Part shown: positions 8,367 through 17,800 of the stretch, in pieces
Layout: each line of letters opens with the position of its first letter
Numbering within the stretch: the first letter of the stretch is position 1
Source of the DNA: PALSA-278 sp963760285
GTDB lineage: Bacteria > Acidobacteriota > Terriglobia > Acidiferrales > UBA7541
Assembly (NCBI GenBank): GCA_963760285.1
Contig: CAVXCI010000001.1
Location: forward strand, 930,001-994,000
Direction: 5' to 3'
DNA: 64,000 bases
Translations under genes and position numbers: made by a program
Notes under the pieces: model-generated
Databases searched by the model: none
Seen by the model: only the letters and a program-made list of their open reading frames with translations
Told to the model about the DNA's origin: nothing

Positions 8367-8443
8367 TGGTAGGCCCGTGGGGACTCGAACCCCAGACCTC
8401 TACCGTGTCAAGGTAGCGCTCTAACCAACTGAGCTACGGGCCT
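8367..8443 (-). tRNA. tRNA-Val (GAC)
   Basis: 77 nt including an encoded CCA. All arms pair: acceptor AGGCCCG/CGGGCCT, D stem GCTC/GAGC, anticodon stem CTACC/GGTAG around loop TTGACAC (anticodon GAC), T stem TGGGG/CCCCA with loop TTCGAGT; discriminator A. The 3' half is duplicated at 4124-4165, which marks this gene as an integration target. A different tRNA 5' half lies at 22093-22130. Confidence 0.96.
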
Positions 8444-8459
8444 TCTGTTGAGGAATCAA

Positions 8460-8606
8460 TCAGTTAAGCCGCTCCGATTCTAGCGCAGATTTCATTTGGT
8501 TATCAATTTGGGTCACAGCCTGCGGAGTCCCGACTGTGGCGATGGCCTCCAGCACAAGTCGCCGCACCTCGGGCCGAATATGGCCGTGATGCTTCGCCAT
8601 GCGCAT
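8460..8606 (-). pseudogene. HEAT-repeat-like C-terminal fragment next to the IS
   Basis: A 48-codon minus-strand frame includes IRPEVRRLVLEAIATVGTPQ and ends ALESERLN at 8460. The pattern resembles one HEAT/ARM-type helical repeat. Upstream (higher coordinates) the frame meets the left inverted repeat of the IS at 8608 and a stop codon inside it, so it looks like the tail of a gene cut by the insertion. No matching 5' part is evident on the far side at 10526. Weak evidence, short sequence. Confidence 0.35.
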
Positions 8607-8607
8607 C

Positions 8608-8630
8608 CAGGATTATATACTTGACACAAA
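8608..8630 (+). repeat. IS1595 left terminal inverted repeat
   Basis: 23 bp beginning CAGGATTATATACTTGACAC. It includes the -35 hexamer of the putative transposase promoter. Confidence 0.85.
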
Positions 8631-8649
8631 AGAACTCCCCTGCTACGCT
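8621..8649 (+). promoter_or_regulatory. Putative transposase promoter in the IS left end
   Basis: TTGACA at 8621-8626, a 17-base spacer, then TACGCT at 8644-8649. The -35 box lies inside the inverted repeat and reads inward toward the transposase start at 8781. Confidence 0.55.
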
Positions 8650-8780
8650 TTCTTCGTGCTCTTGATGCTGCCATTTACGTGCTTCTGGATGTGCTTCACC
8701 ACTTTCGGGTGGAACAAGTGCTTCGCCAGTTCACGGCTCGTCATTTCGCGCGGATTCTTTTTCTTTCGCATGGGTGCCCT

Positions 8781-9695
8781 ATGAACCTTGAATTTGACCA
8801 CAGGACCCTCGTAAAGCTGATGGAAGAGTTTGGCTCGGACGAGAAGTGCCGACGCTGCCTAGAGCAACTGCGCTGGTCTGACGGCCCTGCATGCCCGCGC
8901 TGCCAGTCCAAGGCGACGAAGATTGCCAACCGCGAGCAGTTCGATTGCGATTCATGCCACTACCAGTTTAGCGTGACGTGCGGAACAATCTTCCACGATT
9001 CTCACCTGCCGCTGTGGAAGTGGTTCCTTGCCACCTACATGATTACCGAATCGCGCAAGGGGATGTCCGCCAACCAAATCAAGCGTATGCTCGGCGTCAC
9101 CTACAAGACCGCATGGTACCTGTGCCACAGGATTCGTGCCGCTATGGTGGAAGCACACCGCGCCAAGCTCGGGGGCTGCGTCGAAGTGGACGAAACCTAC
9201 ATGGGCGGAAAGGCTCATGGACCGGGGATGCGCGGACGCGGAAGTAGGAAAGAGCCTGTAATCGGCATCCCGCAGCGTGGCGGGGAACTTCGATTCTTCC
9301 ACAGCGAAGATGTCAAGAGCGGTACACTGGAGAAATACATCCGGGAAAACATCGCAGAGGATGTTGACGTGCTCTACACCGATGAATTTAACATCTATCG
9401 CGGCGTCGCCAAGCGCATGGGAATCGTCAAGAAGCACAGGACGATCCGGCACAAGTCTGGAATCTACGTCAATGGCGATACTCACGCCAACACCGTCGAA
9501 TCCGCATTCTCTCTTTTGAAGCGCGGCGTTATGGGAACGTGGCATAGAATCAGCGCGAAGCATCTGCAAGCCTATTGCGAAGAAATGTCCTTTCGGTTTA
9601 ACAATCGGAACAATGCTTTCCTCTTCCGAGATACGGTTCTAAAGCTCATTGACGCTCCGGCTCTTGAATACAAGAAGCTTACGGAGGCGGCTTAG
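8781..9695 (+). CDS. IS1595-family (ISXO2-like) transposase
   Basis: 304 aa from the ATG at 8781; the open frame extends upstream, but the protein proper begins MNLEFDHRTLVKLMEEFGS. A zinc ribbon (CPRCQSKA ... CDSCHYQF) is at about residues 33-60, then FHDSHLPLWKWFLATYMITE. The DDE catalytic domain follows: VEVDETYMGG (first Asp), VLYTDEFNIYRG (second Asp) and NTVESAFSLLKRGVMGTWH (the Glu/Asn-containing third motif). Full length and intact, so possibly still active. Its last 57 bp overlap the convergent passenger gene. Confidence 0.95.
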   Translation: MNLEFDHRTLVKLMEEFGSDEKCRRCLEQLRWSDGPACPRCQSKATKIANREQFDCDSCHYQFSVTCGTIFHDSHLPLWKWFLATYMITESRKGMSANQIKRMLGVTYKTAWYLCHRIRAAMVEAHRAKLGGCVEVDETYMGGKAHGPGMRGRGSRKEPVIGIPQRGGELRFFHSEDVKSGTLEKYIRENIAEDVDVLYTDEFNIYRGVAKRMGIVKKHRTIRHKSGIYVNGDTHANTVESAFSLLKRGVMGTWHRISAKHLQAYCEEMSFRFNNRNNAFLFRDTVLKLIDAPALEYKKLTEAA

Positions 9696-10481
9696 TCCGT
9701 GCAGTTTCTCCAATGGTGACTCAGGAACAAGTTCCATTTGAGGGTCTCTTTGTGGCTCCCCTTCGGGCCATTCCCACGTAAAACATAAGCGAGGATACAC
9801 AGGGACAAGCCTTCCTGTCTCAGAATTAATGAATTGGATTTCAAACCCAGACTTTCCCCATTCTATCCACATTTCTTGGGATGAAGTAAAAGGAAGACAC
9901 ACATAGTTCCACATTGTTTGGTTATCCAAAACTCTTTCATCTTCTCGCATTGCGACAATCAGTTCCTTGGTTTCTGCCGGGCCGATTTTAACGGTGGTCT
10001 CTCTTGTTCCTACCCAAGAAAGAGGAGAAATCGGATAGCGTTTCGGACTCACACACTTAACAAGCTGAGCTGTAATGTTCGCCGTCTTGGTTCCTTTTTC
10101 AGTGGCGTCGTTTCGTATGATTAGCATATGCGCCCGCCTTCCTCTCTCATCAGATATACAATAAGCCCCATCGCGGTATTTAAGGTACGGTGTCCCAGCT
10201 GCATTAAGCCTGAGATTTGTAGACTCGCTGACACTTTTCCGATGAGCAGCTTCAAATACAGCAATCAGCAGTATGAAAAGAATTCCAATGACCCACACAT
10301 ACCAATGCCACCACTGCGGCAGGTACTTTAGTCCGTAAAACTTTGTGCTCCAGTCCGCAGGAAAAAAAGGCAGTACGGTACCAACGGCCCCTAGCGTTAC
10401 CCACGCCCAGAATGCCGTTCTGAAAAGCCAATGCCCGTGCAGGCTGCGAAAGACTATCTATCGCGATTTCCAGAATCCCAT
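9639..10481 (-). pseudogene. IS passenger: two-TM membrane protein interrupted by an amber codon
   Basis: The long open part starts at the GTG at 10298 and gives 219 aa, beginning with the membrane segment WVIGILFILLIAVF. The same frame stays open further upstream and adds another hydrophobic stretch (WLFRTAFWAWVTLGAVGTV), with no canonical start until the ATG at 10481. That ATG frame (MGFWKSR) is broken by a single TAG at codon 8 (10458-10460). A full version would be 280 aa: two N-terminal membrane helices and a C-terminal soluble domain (PYLKYRDGAYCISDERGRR ... CFTWEWPEGEP). No family recognised. It may be decayed, or may start at 10298. Confidence 0.6.
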
Positions 10482-10489
10482 ACGGAAGG

Positions 10490-10495
10490 ATTATA
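10490..10495 (-). promoter_or_regulatory. TATAAT -10 box ahead of the passenger gene
   Basis: TATAAT on the minus strand, 8 bases from the ATG at 10481, just inside the right inverted repeat. Any transcript would be almost leaderless. No convincing -35 at 17 bp was seen. Confidence 0.35.
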
Positions 10496-10502
10496 CCCCT
10501 CG

Positions 10503-10525
10503 TTTGTGTGAAGTATACAATCCTG
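10503..10525 (-). repeat. IS1595 right terminal inverted repeat
   Basis: Reverse complement of the left repeat with two mismatches. Immediately outside it (10527-10542) lies a copy of the GTGTAGCGATTAGAAA motif found four times at 55.3-55.5 kb. Confidence 0.85.
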
Positions 10526-10526
10526 A

Positions 10527-10542
10527 TTTCTAATCGCTACAC
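10527..10542 (-). repeat. Copy of the GATTAGAAA-type dispersed repeat
   Basis: The minus strand reads GTGTAGCGATTAGAAA, identical to 55465-55480 and nearly identical to three more copies at 55264-55415. It abuts the IS1595 right end, so the IS landed beside, or within, another element's terminus. Confidence 0.7.
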
Positions 10543-10713
10543 TTTTCGACTGCACGTTCCGCGCATCCCCTGCGTGGCCGAACGGCAGATTCGGAGCTTT
10601 CTGCGTGCCGATTCCTCAATAAAAGCTATGTATTTTCAATGCTCAATTCCGGGCAGCATCTTTCCCATTCGCTATCCTCTTCTTGATTGAGTAAACTTGG
10701 CGTCCTCATTCAC

Positions 10714-13380
10714 ATGCCGCTCACTGCAGGAGATCGCCTCGGACCGTACGAAATACTCGCCCCTATCGGTGCGGGCGGGATGGGCGAGGTGTATCGCGCG
10801 CGCGACGCCAAGCTGGGCCGGGACGTGGCTCTGAAAATTCTGCCCCAGGCTTTTGCCGCCGATGCGGAGCGCATGGCGCGATTCCGGCGCGAAGCACAGG
10901 TCCTCGCCTCGCTCAATCATCCAAATATCGCGGCGATTTACGGGTTCGAAGACTCGAGCTCCGTTCATGCGCTGGTGATGGAGCTGGTGGAAGGACCGAC
11001 GCTTGCGGATCGCGTCAAAACCGGCGCGATTCCCATCGAGGAAGCGCTGCCCGTCGCCAGGCAGATCTGCGAGGCGGTGGAATACGCGCACGAACGCGGC
11101 ATCATCCATCGCGATTTGAAGCCCGCGAACATCAAGCTGGCAAATAATGACGCCGTAAAGATTCTCGATTTCGGATTGGCAAAGGCGCTTGACCCCGACG
11201 CTTCCTCGGCGGATATATCGAACTCCCCGACAATCAGCCGGATGGCCACGCAGGCAGGAATTATCCTGGGCACGGCGGCGTACATGTCGCCGGAGCAGGC
11301 AAAGGGAAAATCCGTGGACAGACGCACGGACATTTGGGCGTTCGGTTGCGTGCTGTACGAAATGCTGACGGGCAAGATGGCGTTCAGCGGCGAAACGGTC
11401 ACAGACACGCTGGCCGCGGTGATCAGAAGCGAACCGGATTGGTCGCTGCTCCCCGCAAACACTCCGCCCGCAATTCGGAACCTTCTGGCGCGCTGCCTGA
11501 AGAAAGACGCGAAGCAGCGGTTGCAAGCTATCGGCGACGCCCGAATTGCCATTGATGAGGGGCTCTCCGGCGCGCCGCAAGAATCGTCCCCGTTCATTCC
11601 TGCCGCTGTGTCGGCATCTGCTGTGCGGTGGTGGATGATTGCCGCTGTTGCGTTGGTCGCCCTGGTGGTTGCGGGAGGGGCGTTCCTGTGGCTGCGTTTG
11701 CCGCAACCGATCGCGCTGGATGCTTACATTCTTCCCCCGGAAAAGACCAGCTTCACGCTCACGTCGGACGACGCCGCCGGCCCGGTGGTGCTCTCCAGGA
11801 ACGGAAAGCAAATCGCTTTCGTGGCCGCTGACGACAAAGGCGTTGACCGTATCTATGTGCGTGACCTCGACGACAGAAACGCGCGATTGGTGCCGGGCAC
11901 GGAAGGGGCGACGTATCCGTTCTGGTCATACGACGGAAAATCGCTGGGCTTTTCCAGCGCGGGAAAACTTCGCCGCGTTGGGGTGAACGGCGGTCCGGTG
12001 CTGGATATCTGCAACGCGGTGAGGCCGCGCGGGGGCACGTGGGGAGCGGATGGCACTATTCTTTTCGCGCCAGATGCGACCGCCAGTATCTTCCGGGTGT
12101 CAGCCAGCCCCGGCTCAACCCCCGCGCAGGTGACGACGTTGAACGCCGCGCACACCACGAACCGATGGCCAGTCCTGTTGCCCGACGGGAAACACTTCCT
12201 CTACTTCGCCACCAACCATTCCGATCCGCGGGCGAGCGCGAGCAACGGCATTTACTTTGCGTCGCTGGACGGCAAGGAAAACCGTTTCGTGGAGCCCGCG
12301 GAATCGAACGCGGTGTTCGCCAGTGGCCGCCTGCTATGGGTGCTGAATGGAGATCTGCTGGCCCAGAGTTTCAATCCCGGCACTGGCCGTACCAGCGGAG
12401 ACGCCATGGCAGTGGTGCAGGGCGTGGGCATTAACTTCTCGACGTGGAGGGCGGCTTTCGACGCCAACGACAACGGCGTACTGGTGTATCAACCGGGCCT
12501 GGCATCGGGAACCACCACGCTGCAAATTCTAAGTCGAGATGGCAAACTGGAAGGCACTGTGAGCGAAGCGAGCCGTGTGCAGGATTTTCGGATCTCGCCG
12601 GACGGGCACAAAGCCGCGGTATTGACCGGAGATGCGTTGCCCAACGTCTGGATCCTGGACCTGGACAAGGGCACCCAGACTCGGTTTACCTTCGAAGCCA
12701 CCGCCGATGGCATGGCATGGTCGGGCGACAGCCGCCAACTCTATTATGTTTTTCGAGGCAAGCCCTATCGAATATACCGGGAGGAGGTGGGTGGCTCGGG
12801 AAAGAAAGAACTGGTGCTGGAATCGGCGAGCGCCTTACATGTCTCCGATGTTTCCGCGGATGGCAAGTATTTGTTGTTTGCACAGGCCTACGGAAATCTT
12901 CCGCTCACGACCTGGGTGATGCCACTTGCCGGTGGAGGTCAACCGCGCCCGCTGGTGAACGACGCAGTGCCCACTTATTCCGCTCGCTTTTCCCCCGATG
13001 ACAAATGGGTGCTCTATCACAGCACGGAGACAGGCCACTATGACCTCTACGCCACGTCGCTGGCGAGGGGCGGCAAGCTGCAACTGACCAGCAACGGCGC
13101 CGAGCGGTCCCGTTGGAGTGCCGACGGCAAGGCAATCTACTTTACAACCATGGACGGATCGGTCTTCGAAATGCCGGTGATCGAAGACAACGACAGGCTG
13201 CAACCGGGCGCTCTACGGCTTCTCTTCAAGGGAGCCACCCTGAGTGCAACGTCCTTCTTTGGAGTTTCCTGGGATGTAACGCGCGATGGCCAGCGCTTTA
13301 TGGTCAACACTGCCGGGCAGCAAACCGATGGAACGGCTGCCGTCATTATCCTCAATTGGCCGGCAAGATTGAAGAAATAG
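10714..13380 (+). CDS. PknB-like serine/threonine kinase with TM segment and WD40-like propeller
   Basis: 888 aa from the ATG at 10714 (MPLTAGDRLGPYEILAPIGA); a TTG at 10687 is an in-frame alternative. Kinase domain at about 8-275: glycine loop IGAGGMGEVY, catalytic Lys in DVALKIL, HRDLKPANIKL, DFGLAKA, and the activation-segment end AYMSPEQAKG. One membrane helix at about 307-328 (WWMIAAVALVALVVAGGAFL). The outer ~550 residues show repeated PD40/TolB-type blades (GKQIAFVAADD, WSYDGKSLGF, FRISPDGHKAAV, RFSPDDKWVLYHS, RWSADGKAIYF). This architecture, an inner kinase and outer propeller sensor, is very common in Acidobacteria. Ligand and targets unknown. No neighbouring gene is obviously co-transcribed. 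Confidence 0.94.
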   Translation: MPLTAGDRLGPYEILAPIGAGGMGEVYRARDAKLGRDVALKILPQAFAADAERMARFRREAQVLASLNHPNIAAIYGFEDSSSVHALVMELVEGPTLADRVKTGAIPIEEALPVARQICEAVEYAHERGIIHRDLKPANIKLANNDAVKILDFGLAKALDPDASSADISNSPTISRMATQAGIILGTAAYMSPEQAKGKSVDRRTDIWAFGCVLYEMLTGKMAFSGETVTDTLAAVIRSEPDWSLLPANTPPAIRNLLARCLKKDAKQRLQAIGDARIAIDEGLSGAPQESSPFIPAAVSASAVRWWMIAAVALVALVVAGGAFLWLRLPQPIALDAYILPPEKTSFTLTSDDAAGPVVLSRNGKQIAFVAADDKGVDRIYVRDLDDRNARLVPGTEGATYPFWSYDGKSLGFSSAGKLRRVGVNGGPVLDICNAVRPRGGTWGADGTILFAPDATASIFRVSASPGSTPAQVTTLNAAHTTNRWPVLLPDGKHFLYFATNHSDPRASASNGIYFASLDGKENRFVEPAESNAVFASGRLLWVLNGDLLAQSFNPGTGRTSGDAMAVVQGVGINFSTWRAAFDANDNGVLVYQPGLASGTTTLQILSRDGKLEGTVSEASRVQDFRISPDGHKAAVLTGDALPNVWILDLDKGTQTRFTFEATADGMAWSGDSRQLYYVFRGKPYRIYREEVGGSGKKELVLESASALHVSDVSADGKYLLFAQAYGNLPLTTWVMPLAGGGQPRPLVNDAVPTYSARFSPDDKWVLYHSTETGHYDLYATSLARGGKLQLTSNGAERSRWSADGKAIYFTTMDGSVFEMPVIEDNDRLQPGALRLLFKGATLSATSFFGVSWDVTRDGQRFMVNTAGQQTDGTAAVIILNWPARLKK

Positions 13381-13485
13381 GATACGCCTCAGCAGCCATC
13401 CGAACGTTTTCTTTCCAGAAAGCACGATTAACGAAAATTTGCGAATCGCACACTGGCGCGAGAACACGTGCGGGACACTCTATTT

Positions 13486-13827
13486 CTAGCGGGTGCAATC
13501 AGTTTCCTGGAAGGGAGAGTCCTCTCCGTCAGGCCCCACTGTTGAGAGCGTGACGATGAACTGATCGTCGCTCGCGCGGCGAAGCTGGGCGTGCAGCGGT
13601 GTTTTTCCCGCCGCTGATGTTTGCGTCTCCCCGGTGAAATCAATTGTCCTGCCGCTCTTGGACTCGTGAACGCCGCGATAGTACACCTGTCGCCTGTTCG
13701 CGACACTGTGAAACGATTTTCCATCGGGAACATTCCTCGTCGGCCTGCCATCCGCACCAGTGCAGCCCAAGATGGCCTGATTCTGAGGCGGCCTAGAGCC
13801 TACTTTTGGGAAAGCGTTGGGTTTCAC
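13486..13827 (-). CDS. Hypothetical ORF, doubtful
   Basis: 113 codons from a GTG at 13827 with no clear ribosome site. It has no signal peptide or known motif; the C-terminal part (PLHAQLRRASDDQFIVTLST ... ETDCTR) reads like the end of a small beta-rich protein, so it may be the remnant of a longer gene. It occupies the space between the two kinase loci. It could equally be chance. Confidence 0.25.
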   Translation of the reverse strand: MKPNAFPKVGSRPPQNQAILGCTGADGRPTRNVPDGKSFHSVANRRQVYYRGVHESKSGRTIDFTGETQTSAAGKTPLHAQLRRASDDQFIVTLSTVGPDGEDSPFQETDCTR

Positions 13828-13867
13828 ATTTATGGGCGAGCATAAGTCCGTTGGCGGGCGGCTTTCC

Positions 13868-13968
13868 GATTGCCCAAAAACATATCTCCTAGAGGCATCA
13901 CTTGTGGGGCGCGTTTCTCGGCGGTGGGTCTATCACTGATGGCTAGTTGGCGACGTTTGGGGGAAATC
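13868..13968. repeat. MITE-like repeat, copy 1
   Basis: 101 bp bounded by the imperfect inverted repeats GATTGCCCAAAAAC and GTTTGGGGGAAATC. The interior aligns by eye at roughly two thirds identity with 18632-18745 (shared GAGGCA, TCTAT and GGCTA segments). Both copies lie downstream of a kinase gene. Confidence 0.55.
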
Positions 13969-14199
13969 AGGGCTTGAGGGGAGGCTCTTGAGCTTCGAAG
14001 TGCAGGCCTTCGCTCAGGCTCGCCACGTTGGCCACACCTCGCGCACGGGGCGCCCACATGCCGCGAATTTCGGTAAGATGGCCTAATCGAGGCACCAGCC
14101 CGCACTAAAGCACTGTCAGCTCGAGTTGTCATACATATGCGTGAGGCCGGTTGCTGGCGCTAGTACAATGACTCCGTCACTTCAAGGAGGGACGCTGCA

Positions 14200-14670
14200 A
14201 TGAGGTCACGACCTTTAGGCATCACAATCCTTTCAGTTCTCTTGTTCCTGAATTCCGCGGGGTATGCGGTGCTGTGCATGCTTTCCATTGTGAATAGGCG
14301 TGTGCTCGCCGCAGTGCTCCAGGGCCTCAGTCCCGGCGGTGCCGGCCCTGCCGCAATGCAGTTGTCGATGGGGCGGTCCTTGACCGTCTATTACATTGTG
14401 CTCCTGGCGATTACTGGTGCACTCGCGATGGGCTTCTGGAGGTTGTTGAACTGGGCTCGAATGGTGGCGCTCGCATTGATCGGCGTCAGCCTCATTGCGG
14501 CAGCCATTGAGCTGTTCAGCCTCGTCCGGAGCCCCAGCGGTTCTGCAAGTTTAGTGGTCGTTGCCCGAGTCGCCGTGTCTGTGCTGATTAGCGTGCTGAT
14601 CGGCTGGTATTTGGTCAGTGCCAAAGTTCGCGCAGCATTTCGGCCATCAGCGACCAGTGCCTACAAATAA
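14200..14670 (+). CDS. Hypothetical four-TM membrane protein
   Basis: 156 aa with AGGAGGGACGCTGCA before the ATG. Four hydrophobic segments: ITILSVLLFLNSAGYAVLC (about 8-28), YYIVLLAITGALAMGFW (65-83), MVALALIGVSLIAAAIELF (89-110) and VVVARVAVSVLISVLIGWYL (120-142). The layout resembles small uncharacterised Acidobacterial integral membrane proteins with an N-terminal RPLGITILSVL motif. The tail RAAFRPSATSAYK is basic and probably cytoplasmic. No partner gene is adjacent: the kinase starts 203 bp downstream. No function can be assigned. Confidence 0.75.
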   Translation: MRSRPLGITILSVLLFLNSAGYAVLCMLSIVNRRVLAAVLQGLSPGGAGPAAMQLSMGRSLTVYYIVLLAITGALAMGFWRLLNWARMVALALIGVSLIAAAIELFSLVRSPSGSASLVVVARVAVSVLISVLIGWYLVSAKVRAAFRPSATSAYK

Positions 14671-14873
14671 GCGCATCTGCCGGCAAGAGTCCGCTTCAGA
14701 GAGCATGGAGATCCTCATCTACATCTAGCAATTGGAGAGAAATAACGTTTCGCTATTTCATCCGAATTGATTTTAGATTCAGATTTTCGAACTCAAAGGT
14801 GCAGAAATCGCGTTCATTGACGCGTTTGCTTGCGGCAGCCTAAGATACGCACTCGGAGACGGTTCTCCTTCTG

Positions 14874-17800
14874 ATGATTGGGCAAACGATTTCACACTAC
14901 CGCATCATTAGGAGGATCGGCGCCGGCGGCATGGGCGAGGTGTATTGTGCCACCGACACAAAACTTGGCCGCGATGTGGCTCTCAAGATCTTGCCGCCCG
15001 ACGTGGCCGCCGATCCCGAACGCCTTGAGCGCTTTCGCCGTGAGGCCCGCGCCCTCGCCGCCATCAACCACCCCCACATCGTCACCATTTATTCAGTCGA
15101 GGAAGCCGACGGCGTCCACTTCCTAACCATGGAACTCATCGAAGGGCAATCGCTCGACCACTGCATTCCCGAAGGCGGCTTACCTATCGAGCGACTCGGA
15201 AAAATCGCCATCGTACTCGCCGATGCGCTCGCAGCGGCACATGAAAAAGGCATCGTCCATCGCGACTTGAAGCCCGCGAACGTCATGCTCACAAGCAGCG
15301 GCCAGGTGAAAGTTCTCGACTTCGGCCTCGCGAAAGAGATGCGCGCGTCTGGTACCGACGACACCACGCTGACTTCCGCCGGACACACAGAAGTCGGCGT
15401 GGTCATGGGCACGCCGTCCTATATGTCTCCCGAACAAATCGCCGGCCGCCCCGTTGACCATCGCACCGACATTTTTTCGCTGGGCGTGATTCTCTACGAA
15501 ATGTCCATCGCGCAGCGGCCCTTCAAAGGCGCATCTTCCGCAGAACTTACTTCCGCAATTCTGCGCGACACTCCTCCGCTCGTCACAGACATTCGCGCCA
15601 GCCTTCCTGCAGCGCTCGCGCGCATCATCCGCCGTTGTCTCGAAAAAAGCACCGCTGATCGCTTTCCATCCGCGCGCGACCTTTGCAACGAACTCGGCAA
15701 CATGCCATCTACCGCGCCAACAATTCAAACACCATCTTCGTCTCTTTCGCGCCCCTCCACGGCGCCTGACTCCGGCGCTGCCCGCACTGATGAAGGATTC
15801 TGGGTCGCCGTCCTGCCATTTAAATTCGGCAGCGGCAACGCTGATCTCACGACTCTCGCCGAAGGACTGGCCGAGGACATCGTCACCGGCCTTTCGCGAT
15901 TTTCCTATCTCAGGGTCATCGCGCGCAGTTCCACCTCCAAATTCGCGGGCGAATCAGCTGACGTCCGCGCCATCGGCAGCGAACTCGGCGCTCGTTACGT
16001 GATGGAAGGGAGTATTCGCCAAGCGGGAACGCGCCTTCGCATCGCCGCGCAGCTGGTCGACGCCACAACCGGCGCACATCTCTGGGCCGAAACGTTCGAC
16101 AGTCCCTTCCGCGCTGAATCTGTCTTCGAACTTCAGGACGACATCGTTCCGCGCATCGTTTCCACGGTCGCTGACCTGAATGGCATCCTGCCATACACCA
16201 TGGGTGAATCTCTCCGGGGCCGCGCTGCGGACGAACTAACTCCGTACGAGGCGCTTCTGCGCAGCTTCAGCTACTACGCCCGTCTCACCGCCGACGAGCA
16301 TGCCGCAGCCTGCGCCGGCCTGGAGCGCGCCGTCCAGCAATCGCCGGATCACGCGGATTGCTGGGCCATGCTTGCCATCCTCTACACCGACGAACACAAG
16401 ACCGGCTTCAACGTCCGGCCTGATCCCCTCAAACGCGCACTCAATGCGGCGCGGCGCGCCGTCGAACTCGCGCCATCCAGTCATCTCGCCCATCACGCCC
16501 TTGCCTCGGTTTTTTATTTTCGGAAGGAACTCCAGGCTTTCCGCAGCACCGCCGAGCGCGCCATCGCTCTGAATCCCATGGATGGATGCACCGCTGCCTA
16601 CATGGGAATATTGATGGCTTACTCTGGCGAATGGGAACGCGGGTGCGCTCTCGCAGAGCGCGCCATGCAACTCAACTCTCACCATCCCGGTTGGTATTGG
16701 TTCGCCTCGTCTTTCGGCGCTTACCGCAAAAGTGACTATCGCAGCGCGCTCGATATCTCTCTCAAGGTGAACATGCGCGGCCTTTGGGGCGCGAGCCTTT
16801 TGCTGGCCGCCGCCTACGCCCAGCTCGGCGAACACGACGCCGCGCGCGAAGCCGCAAATCAACTGCTTGCGCTCATTCCGAATTTCGCTGCCGTCGGCCG
16901 CGCCGAGATGGCAAAGTGGTGGGACGTTCAGCTCGTCGAACATCTTCTCGACGGCCTCCGCAAAGCAGGCATGGATATTGCCGACGAAATGAAGACAGGC
17001 GGCCTTGCACCCGCGGCCAGACCAGCAGGCGTGCATCCCCCCTCCGGCCTCAGCCTTCGTCCCGCCATCGCCGTCCTTCCCTTCCACAATATTTCCGACG
17101 ATCCCGAGCAGGAGTATTTCGCCGACGGCATTACTGAAGAAATCATCAACTCGCTCGCGCATATTCCACGTCTTCGCGTCGCGGGCCGAAGTTCCTCATT
17201 TTCCTTCAAGGGGCGCAACGAAGACCTGCGCTCCGTCGGTGCCAAGCTCGGCGTGAACACAATCCTCGAAGGCACTCTCCGCCGCTCCGGCAATCGCCTC
17301 CGCATCACGGCCCAACTCATCGATGCCTCCAGCGGCTATCAACTCTGGTCGGAGCGTTATGACCGTGTTATGGAGGATGTCTTCGCGCTTCAGGACGAAA
17401 TCGCCCGAACTATTGCCGAGCGCCTCCGCCTTTCGCTGGCCGCGGCCCGCGACGGCCAGCACGCGCAACCGCCCACCAAAGACATCGCTGCCTACGAACT
17501 TTACGTGAAAGGCCGTTATTACTGGAACAAGCGCACTCCCGCCGATATTAAGGCTGCGATCGCCTTCTTCAATCAAGCCATCGATAAGGACCCCGGCTAT
17601 GCGTTGGCTTATGCAGGGCTGGCGGATGCCTATTTCTTTCTGAGCCCCTATGGCGGCGTTCCCAACGATTTCGTAGCCAAGTCGAACGCCGCGGCCGAAA
17701 GAGCCTTGGAACTGGATCCCACGCTCGCGCGCCCGCATGCTGTGCTGGGTTACAACAAGATTGCATACAAATACGATTTTTCCGGTGGCGAGGCCGAATT

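Larger units (their letters stand above)
8608..10525 (+). mobile_element. IS1595-family insertion sequence with passenger gene
   Basis: The 1,918-bp element is bounded by inverted repeats at 8608-8630 and 10503-10525, which match at 21 of 23 positions (outer part CAGGATT, inner part ACACAAA). It holds a full DDE transposase on the plus strand and a convergent passenger gene. Transposase and terminal repeats identify an IS1595-like unit, a family known for passengers. I could not find the 8-bp target duplication: the flanks 8600-8607 and 10526-10533 differ, so flanking sequence has been rearranged or lost. Confidence 0.85.

Noticed and set aside
3912..8443. Complete prophage or ICE
   Set aside because: Only an integrase C-terminal scrap and attachment-site repeats are present; no structural, replication or conjugation genes.
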